A DNA stretch of 64,000 bases, taken from Trichopria drosophilae (lineage: Eukaryota > Arthropoda > Insecta > Hymenoptera > Diapriidae). A program made the translations under genes and the position numbers. Below, in pieces: positions 57,046 through 64,000 of this stretch (position 1 is its first letter; the number at the start of each line of letters is the position of its first letter). Under the pieces are notes generated by a model that did no database searches, had not been told where the DNA came from, and worked only from the letters and a program-made list of their open reading frames with translations. The stretch lies in contig CM059587.1 of NCBI GenBank assembly GCA_030407085.1, positions 82,597,001 through 82,661,000 on the forward strand, written 5' to 3'.

Positions 57046-57194
57046 GTTATATTTACTTGTTTGTTTATTTATTTACTCTTCTATTTGTTTATCGTGTTAC
57101 TTACAGGTGGCTAAATAAAATCATTTCTCCTATATATATAATAACTCTTTGATTAATATAAATGTATGCGAATGGAAGAAACTTTCGGATTTTT

Positions 57195-57266
57195 ACTATA
57201 TATATCATTTGTTTCTGAAGAGGGCCATAATCCATGGCCGAAAATTAAAAATTCTTATTTTATAGT
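57195..57266 (+). ncRNA. Hammerhead-like ribozyme core at the Penelope-like 3' boundary
   Basis: CUGAAGA at 57215-57221, stem II GGCCAU (57223-57228) with AUGGCC (57234-57239) leaving one extra G at 57222, GAAA at 57240-57243, a minimal stem III AAUU/AAUU with loop AAA (57243-57253), and C57254 as the cleavage-site base. The short stem III with open stem I is the layout known from Penelope-like elements. Stem I is poor next to the core; six pairs (57195-57200 with 57261-57266) lie beyond an asymmetric internal loop. It may be inactive or weak. Confidence 0.6.
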
Positions 57267-57337
57267 TCAATTATGTTAAATATTTATTTTTAACGTATTG
57301 ACTTGGTTCAATGACCGTGTTTAATCTTTAATTTTAA
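57220..57337 (+). repeat. Right inverted repeat of the Penelope-like element
   Basis: 118 bases, reverse complement of 53811-53928 with few differences. The first part is the 3' half of the hammerhead core. Confidence 0.8.
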
Positions 57338-57339
57338 AT

Positions 57340-58618
57340 TCTTCACCGGTCAAAAAATGACTATTTAATAAAGTTTTTGTATTTGAATCTGTATTTTATT
57401 GATTCTTTAACAGTCTATTGTATTATTATATATCCGAAAAATAAACAGTGCTTTCAATTTCAATGTACACATAAAAATAAAGTAAACAAACATTCTAATT
57501 AAAATTATTTTAAATGATTTAATGTGTGTCAAGGCTTCAAAATATCGATATAACTTCCAAGAAAAATAAAATTGTTAATTCAAATAAGAGAAACTGAGAA
57601 TAGGCAAAACACCATGTTACCTTATCGGAAAAATGTGTGGTACACTTCAAGGAAATAATATGTCTCATAAAGATAATATAGTTGTATTGCTTGTGAATCT
57701 GCAATTCAATTTTAATAATTCTTATTTTTTATAACCAACCTGGTAAGACGGTAAATCGGGACTGATCAAAATTTTATAATTAATAAAAATCTGTTCATTT
57801 GCAGTATTATAATTTGAAATGTGCTTCTTAAGAATCCCATGTTTTACACACTTTTTTTCGATAATGAATTAAATTTCTCGACCGTTTGTAAATGAAAAAA
57901 AATTAAATATTGACTTTGAATATAAGGGGGAGGGGAACTCATCTATGTTTAAATAAAAGTATTAATAAAGAACAACAATAGTTTAAATTAAACTGTTTTA
58001 AATTTCAGGCAATTTTGATTTTTCAAAAGTTTTGACAGTTTTATTTTCGAATTTTGAAATAAAATACATCTCTATTTTTTTCTTTTATTATTGTTATTAT
58101 TTTTAAAACCAAGACTTTAATCATTTTAGTCCTTTACACAAAGAATAAAAAGGGTCTTAATAATTTTATTTTCTTGAGTATTAGATCTCTGTTTGGAATA
58201 TTGACAGTTATCTAGTTTTTTTCTTATGAGTTTAAGGAAATCTAAACGGAAATCTCAAACAGTAATGAATAAAGGACTAAAATGCGCTATTAATCTTTGT
58301 ACCTATTTTTCATTTCTGGCGTCAGTTTCGGAATTGATTTGAATTCGATTTATTTTTATTATTTGAACAAAAATTTTATACGCGTCTTTTAGTTCTCAAA
58401 AACATTTAAATTATATAATTTGTGTCAAAAATTGTGAAAATATAGTATATTTCGTTACAAGCGCGGGAAATACGATTTTCCTATAAATAGATTTTTTATT
58501 TTTATTTTCATAAAAGGGCAAATTGGCACCTGTCTTTGAAAAATTGGGGTCTGCCCTATTCAGATTTGAAAGTGTAAATTGTTTGTTTCAAATGTTTTTT
58601 TTTTTGTAAAACGAATAT
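57340..58618. other. No gene seen
   Basis: AT-rich with no recognisable frame. Confidence 0.4.
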
Positions 58619-58623
58619 TTTAA

Positions 58624-59250
58624 CCCTTTAACGCCCAGCGGTTTCGATCGAAACCACTTTTGACTTCAACCCTTCATAACTTTCACAAAAATTGGAATGT
58701 TTTCGGTTTCCAAATACCCAACACCTACAAATTTATCCTATTTTGTGAAAAAAATTTATATTGCAATAAAAAATTAACATTTTTTTAATTACTTATAAAT
58801 TACTAATAAAAAATAAAATTTTGTGGCAAAATTTACAAAAAAAAAACAGAAAATAAAAAATTGAATAAAGTTAAGCTAATGAAAATGACTACTCGGGAGT
58901 TTTTGGGGTCGCTGATTACGATTCAAAATTCAAAATGGCGGATCCAATATGGTGGACAAATTTTTTCAAAATGGTCGGATTCTTTTGAAACTTGTTACTC
59001 GGGGGATTTTGGGGTCGCTGATTACGAATCTGGAATCAGTTTTTCAAAATTCAAAATGGCGGATCCAATATGGCGGACAAATTTTTTCAAATTGGTCGGA
59101 TTCGTTTGAAAAAATTAGTCCGCCATATTGGATCCGCGATTTTGAATTTTGAAAAACTGATATCAGATTCGTAATCAGCGACCCCAAAAACCCCCGAGTA
59201 ACATGTTTCAAACGAATCCGACTGTTCTAAAAAAGTCGGGCGTTAAAGGG
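58624..59250. mobile_element. piggyBac-type MITE, 627 bases, TTAA duplication
   Basis: Perfect 13-base termini CCCTTTAACGCCC (58624-58636) and inverted (59238-59250), each flanked by TTAA (58620-58623 and 59251-59254). TTAA targets and CCC ends are the mark of piggyBac. Inside are two direct units of about 120 bases (GGGGTCGCTGATTACGA, AAAATGGCGGATCCAATATG, GGACAAATTTTTTCAAA) followed by an inverted unit from about 59122 to 59215. Fragments of this unit recur at 10857, 25950-26530, 27240, 30115, 31090, 41095, 44310, 45415 and 50140, so it is a major repeat family here. No transposase is encoded. Confidence 0.85.
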
Positions 59251-59259
59251 TTAATGGGG

Positions 59260-60540
59260 GGGGGGCGTAGGTGACCAATATCACTCGGGCATCTGTTTTT
59301 TTTTGTTTTGTTCTAGGTGAAAGTAAAAAAAAATCGGTAAAACATAATAAAAACTCAAACTGGAATTTATAAAAAATAACAATACCAACATTTTCTTTAT
59401 AAAAAAAATATATAAAAATATAAATATACGTATACAGTTAAAAAAGGATCAGCTGCGATTTTGATTCAAACAGATTTTTAATGTAGAAATGATGTGGAAA
59501 CTTTCTTCGAAAGCCGATTCTGGATACATTTTCAATAAACTTCTTCTTTCTTTCAGACGATAGTGCATTATTCGTACTGAAAATAGCATTTCCCGCACTA
59601 AACACAGTACCTGAAATATTAGAAAAAATAAACAACAATCAAATATTACGATTTACCCTTAGGCAAGTTCTTGTTCGCCCCCAAAAAATGAATCTTTCTA
59701 TTTGATATTCCAATAATAAATTGCTAGGCAATGTTGATCAAATACAGAAAAATAGATAGTTGTGATTACTATGCAAAGTACTTATACTATACAATATCGT
59801 CTAATCCAAGTAAAGTCCGACAAAATCAAAGAATGACGATTTCTAATCGAGAAACTCGTTAAAAATTACTAAAATCTTTACAATTAGTAGCATTTGCTAC
59901 AAAAAATAGTCAGGTTCTATAAGTACTTTAGTAACATTAAGTAACTTTTAGAAACTAAGATGAGTCATTTTGTAGTTAGTAAATGCATCTATCTACATAA
60001 TGCGAGTAAATTAGTTATTTGAACCACTTGCTATTTTCTTTTATACTAGTAAATGCGCATACTCTCACATTTAAAGTACACCATAAAAATCTAAAAATCA
60101 ATTTTTTGTTGTCTAATAAGTAATTCCTATCTGCATTATGAAATTCGGTAAAATCACGAAATATTAAAATGTATGAAGTTTTTGAGTGAGAGTGTGACTT
60201 TGTTTTGTTTTATTTTGGTAAGGTAATCTCATAATTGTTTGTGTTAATTTGTCAAATTTAAATTTAATTTACTATCTCTTCTGATGTTATGTAAATTCTT
60301 TTTAGTTACTGTAATAGGCATTCTTTAATTTATTCAATTAACTTGAAGGAAAAAAAATCTCTGGACATCATTATCATCACCCGTTATCATCATTATAACT
60401 CGATATCATTCCGCATTTTCTTCGTCATCACTCTACACCATCACCATCACTCTGCTTTTTTATCATCATCCCTCAACCATTACCACCCCCCCCCCCTAGA
60501 AGTTATAATCGACACTTACTTTAATAACACAATTTTACTT
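59260..60540. other. AT-rich with one transposase-like exon
   Basis: Apart from the exon at 59438-59611 the stretch shows no gene. CAT/CAC-rich low-complexity sequence lies at 60365-60485. Confidence 0.4.
59438..59611 (-). pseudogene. hAT-transposase-like C-terminal exon
   Basis: On the minus strand a good acceptor (TTTCTAATATTTCAG) precedes 59611. The frame then reads GTVFSAGNAIFSTNNALSSE and continues with KKKFIENVSRIGF, a match in spacing to the hAT dimerisation domain end (FSxAGxIxxxxRxxLSxxxxxxLxF). It stops at 59438. Residues expected to be Arg are not, and no upstream exon was identified, so it is probably a relic or a chance resemblance. Confidence 0.3.
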
Positions 60541-60559
60541 CGACCCAGACTAAGTCTGG

Positions 60560-61200
60560 ACGAAGTATTGAATTTGGTCACTTCGGGCAAAAAAATTACC
60601 ATATAGTTTTTCATCAAATGTCGACGTTTCAGACCCTAAGGAACCCAAATCAACAATAAAAAAAATTTTGTCCGTGATCTTGTACGTACGTACGTCCGTA
60701 CGTCCGTACGTCCCGTTTTTTTGTCCCGCGATAACTCGCGAACGGATAAGCGTATCGACATACATTTTTTTTTTAAAATGCGCGTCTTGGCATAACTTAG
60801 ATCTGATTAGATTTTGGGGCAGATCCACCCTTCCATTACTGAAAAAAATTAGCCCCAATTAAGTTTCTTTGTAGTTTTTTGCATTTATTTTGAAAAATAC
60901 AAATTTTATTAAAAAATGTTTCAAACAAAAAAGATAGAGCATGAAATTCTCTACAAAAAAGGTTGTATCCTTTTTCTTCCTAAAATCAACGATAATGCCA
61001 TAAAAACTGGTTTAAAATGTTTATGACTATGGTCTGAAAAAGTATTGAATTTGGTCATCGCGGCAAAAAAATTACCCTATTGTTTTTCATCAAATTTCGA
61101 CGTTTCGACCCCCTACCCCCCAGGGGTAGTCTTTGCCAGCTCCTCGGGCGCGGTGACCCCCTACGGGCGCAAAGTTCATTTACGCCCTTGATACGAAAAT
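60560..61200 (-). repeat. Repeat with two direct blocks and a GGGCGTAAA-type end
   Basis: GTATTGAATTTGGTCACTTC, AAAAAAATTACCATATAG and CATCAAATGTCGACGTTTCA at 60565-60633 recur at 61043-61105, about 480 bases apart. Between them stands a palindromic GTACGTACGTCCGTACGTCC run (60683-60715) and the block CGCGATAACTCGCGAACGGA. The right end, on the minus strand, reads TTTTCGTATCAAGGGCGTAA (61200-61181), close to TTTTCGTATTAAGGGCGTAA at 48386. The large palindrome at 48.4 kb and this repeat therefore share an end. Confidence 0.55.
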
Positions 61201-61204
61201 AACT

Positions 61205-61690
61205 ATTTCGATATATCTAAAAGATGTCTTATATATATCTATAAGATATCCGTCATAGATCTTTTCGACACTTTCTAGATATCTTGGACGAATTATATGT
61301 ATATATATTGTATATATAATATCATAATAATACAGACAGTAATTAGTAAAACACAGTAAACATGTAATATGCATCGAATAGTCTATTAGAATACAAGTGC
61401 ATGAAGTAAGTGTTTTGCAACTTTTATTTATTAATACTTCGGCTGACCTGTTGTCGGGTTCGAAGTTTTGAAAATGCTCATTTTCAATTTTCATACATAT
61501 AAGAATCACTATATTGTTGTAACACATCTATCGAAGCCACTTGGGCCTAAATATGATTGGACCCCCAAATATCAATATAATTTTATAATATAATTGAAAG
61601 CTGTTAGTAAACAAACGAGTCTTAAGGAATAGCCGACTCTCCGCTGGGTCGAAGTTTCTGAGCGAGCGAAGCGAGCGAGGCACCACGCCA
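61205..61690. other. No gene; GCGAGCGAAGCG palindrome
   Basis: AT-rich, with GAGCGAGCGAAGCGAGCGAG at 61661-61680, a tandem and partly palindromic GC motif just beyond the end of the LINE fragment. Confidence 0.35.
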
Positions 61691-61698
61691 ACACTAGT

Positions 61699-62300
61699 TT
61701 AATAAAAGTCGTTAATACCATCTGGTGCTAAACCCTTTCCAGTATCGAGGGAATTCAGCTCATTCAGAAACTTTCGATTCTGTGACAGCCGGAATAACGA
61801 AACTAGAATTAGTGTGTTGTGTTTTTGAAAATCTATCCAAAAGTAGATATGGATAACTTCATTAATCCTCATGTAAGTATATTGAAACTGCTGTGTCAAA
61901 ATATTCCATATCACATTCCCATTAGTATTGAATATAACACCCAGATGCATTTTATTATCAGGAAGACTACCACCCCCTTTTTAATTAACATAATCGCAGT
62001 AAGAATTAACATTGTTATTTATTAGATTTTCAATGCTATTAATGTATTTTTTTTAAATATCTCTAGATGAGTTTTAACATGTCGATCTGATGCATTTAAA
62101 CTTATTGTAGTCGATATCGCTGTTAGATTTTATAAATTGCTTATACGCTCTTTGTTTTACACTAACTAATTCTTTTAACTTGCTGTTAAACCAAATTGGA
62201 AAAGTAGTTGATCTTTTTGTAACTTCATGTTTTAAATTAGAAAAGCTAAACCCAACACACGCGCTCCCTCCCAGACCCCCCCCCCCCCCCCCCACCCTCC
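61699..62300 (-). pseudogene. Decayed LINE ORF2 fragment
   Basis: On the minus strand, pieces in order: FPIWFNSKLKELVSVKQRAY (62210-62150), which is the PPWWxxxLxxLxxxRxxxY segment of the endonuclease-RT linker; then DYNKFKCIR; then broken frames; then LNSLDTGKGLAPDGINDFY (about 61760-61700), the LxxxKxxGxDGIP motif just before the RT fingers. The catalytic RT core is not included. It ends where the better copy at 40925 begins, so both may be parts of the same family. A run of 18 C lies at its 5' side (62276-62293). Confidence 0.65.
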
Positions 62301-63560
62301 GCTAAGAAAAACCCACATCCATTATAATATGGCTACCATCTCGATTTTGCCTCCCAGAGATATTAGTTTTATCCGAATGATAAAAATTACATTGAGAAAA
62401 TTACGCACGTACATTGTAAAAATCCGTTATGTTCACATTCATCGCTCATTTACGAGCTTACTTTTCATATTAGGAAGAAAACGTATGAAACATTTTTTGT
62501 AGAGAATTGCGTGCTCTACATTTTTTGTTGGACACATTTTTTGTCGGACTCGTACTTTTTAAAATAAATGCAAAAAACTCCAAAAAATCACGTTTTTAAC
62601 GGTTTTTTTTTAGATAGCGGGTTCAATACGTCCGAGCGCCAAATTTTATGGCGATATTCGTTATCAGCAGCCCAAAATACATCGAAAACATCTGGCACAT
62701 TTCATTTTTGGGGTGAGGCAGTTCTTCTACATATTTACATTTTTGTTGACCGAGTGGTCAGTTATTTGTTATCAACAATAAACATAAACAAATATAAAGA
62801 AGTGCGGCACTCCGGAACGGTCAGAGACCCACCTACAAATAGACGAACATAACGTTTTTCTATACAAGTTTTTTCTATGAAAATAATAACATGCTGAAAT
62901 AAACAAAATATAGGATAAATCACAAGTTTCGAAGTTTAATTTCTATTTTGAAAAATGAGTTATTCGTAGTGTTTTTAATGCCCTTTCTCGTGAAAATATC
63001 CGCTTTCACGTATTGTCAGAGGATAAGGTGAAAAAATCGTTATAATTTTTTAATTTACATTTTTCGAAGAAAGCGAAGGATCCTTTTTAAAATTCTGAAA
63101 AAATTCATAAAACCCGTTTTAATATGTACCTTTTATGGCAGTATAGTTGAAATTTTGACTCTGGATCGGTTTACAATAAAAACATTGACCTGAAAAACGG
63201 TAACTAAATAGAAGTCCTCTGATTAACGTATAAATTGCAAAACACAGGGGACTTATTTTATTCAAATTCAACCTCGATTATCTCGCTAAATTTTTGTTGA
63301 AATAAAATATTTTTTTTTTTCATTTTAAAGGCAATTCACTGCTCAACAAGATGCATTGTTCAAAATCATAACATTTCAATGTCTAACTACAAAATATAAT
63401 GAAGAGCACAAAAATGATATCCTGGTGCGAAACGCAGTTTGACAATAGTTCAAGTTTTAGCGCTATAGAGGGATATTTTCTACTTTTATATTTTTCCTGT
63501 TTACATTAAAATCCAATAGCTATCGTATCAGAAATTTGTCATATAAGAAGATAAATAAGT
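62300..63560. other. No gene seen
   Basis: The open frame at 62568-62852 has no recognisable motif. The rest is AT-rich. Confidence 0.4.
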
Positions 63561-63564
63561 AATG

Positions 63565-63640
63565 CGCTCGACGTGCACTGATATCCCAGTGACGTTTATA
63601 CATTTATGTATTTATTTATTTATTTTTCATTCAAATTAAT
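63565..63640 (-). repeat. SINE family 2 tail fragment
   Basis: GATATCCCAGTGACGTTTAT followed by TATTTATTTATTTATT matches the tail of the copy at 6280. No head is present. Confidence 0.4.
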
Positions 63641-64000
63641 ACTTAGAAATAGACCGATACATACCAAGACTATCTATATTTGATTAATTCAAAAGCGGTC
63701 TACGAAATATCCTTTTTACCAGTTATAGAACGTTGTGAATGTATTTAATCTAGGCATAAGTTGTTATAAAATAGTTTTAATGGCTAAGATTTTTTAGAAT
63801 ATCATATGGAACGATTAGAGAAAATGTTTTTGAATAACAAAATCGGTATTTAAATCAATGCATCTTTCTTTTCATTCAAACAACGAAAAATATAATATAA
63901 TTTACATAATCTAAATATAATTAATATCATTATATACAAATGTATTAAATATTACGGTTTAATACTTATTCTAAAACTATTAGACTATTTAACAAATACT
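63640..64000. other. No gene seen
   Basis: AT-rich end of the window. Confidence 0.4.

Larger units (their letters stand above)
53811..57337 (+). mobile_element. Penelope-like element with inverted 118-base boundaries
   Basis: Equal 118-base inverted repeats lie at 53811-53928 and 57220-57337. Between them are a broken reverse transcriptase, a GIY-YIG endonuclease frame and a 1.65-kb 3' region. The RT plus GIY-YIG pair defines Penelope-like elements, which insert by priming on cut DNA ends. The 5' part of the coding region is missing: the frame starts in PPTYNLAKFF, a conserved internal motif, right after the left inverted repeat. Later insertions are a solo LTR (54046-54363) and a MITE (56062-57045). 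Frameshifts and stops separate RT from endonuclease, so the copy is dead. The right boundary carries a hammerhead-like ribozyme core, as known for this class. Confidence 0.8.

Noticed and set aside
61661..61680. GCGAGCGAAGCG motif as a bacterial-type repeat or contamination
   Set aside because: It stands alone in eukaryotic, AT-rich sequence beside a LINE fragment.
1..64000. CRISPR arrays, operons, ribosome-binding sites
   Set aside because: Spliced genes, SINEs, LINEs and MITEs show this is a eukaryotic nuclear sequence; no regularly spaced repeat array of that kind exists.

Overview
This is a eukaryotic window with an animal gene structure: AT-rich, intron-containing and dominated by decayed mobile elements. 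The mixture suggests an arthropod, most likely an insect. It holds short introns, a matrix metalloproteinase gene with an arthropod-style furin site, tRNA-derived SINEs, jockey/CR1-like LINE fragments, a Penelope-like element and many small inverted-repeat transposons. No feature fixes the order or species. There is no operon, rRNA, CRISPR array or intact cellular tRNA.

Only two host genes can be read with confidence. The first is on the minus strand (12632-17633): eight coding exons of a secreted matrix metalloproteinase. Every exon junction joins in phase, and the order is prodomain remnant, furin site, zinc catalytic domain, hemopexin-like domain. Its 5' exon was not found. The prodomain that is visible lacks the cysteine switch, and one structural-zinc ligand is replaced by cysteine. 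The second is on the plus strand (23235-23928): two exons encoding the acyltransferase domain of a branched-chain 2-oxoacid dehydrogenase E2 (DBT) relative in which the catalytic His and Asp are both changed. A lysine-rich open frame at 20517-20891 has a phase-compatible donor and may or may not be its 5' exon.

The rest is mostly mobile DNA. 1-12.6 kb: AT-rich sequence with tRNA-like SINE heads, a foldback element, a cluster of nuclear-receptor half-sites, and a GC-richer block with a broken open frame. 12.6-20.5 kb: the metalloproteinase gene, then nested small transposons and a full SINE. 20.5-24.2 kb: the E2-like gene. 24.2-39 kb: repeat fragments, several TIR-bounded elements, a SINE, a pogo-like MITE and a LINE 3' end. 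39-41 kb: a 5'-truncated LINE with a 482-residue reverse transcriptase frame and a four-base repeat tail. 41-53.8 kb: repeats, minisatellites and a large interlocked palindrome. 53.8-57.3 kb: a decayed Penelope-like element (reverse transcriptase plus GIY-YIG endonuclease) bounded by 118-bp inverted repeats, interrupted by a solo LTR and by a MITE, with one hammerhead-like ribozyme at its 3' boundary and a second, near-perfect hammerhead on the opposite strand. 58.6-64 kb: a complete piggyBac-type MITE, a hAT-like transposase exon, a two-copy repeat and a LINE fragment.

The strongest points for follow-up are the two hammerhead ribozyme folds in and around the Penelope-like element, the metalloproteinase without a cysteine switch, the acyltransferase without its catalytic pair, and the piggyBac MITE that explains a repeat scattered through the whole window.
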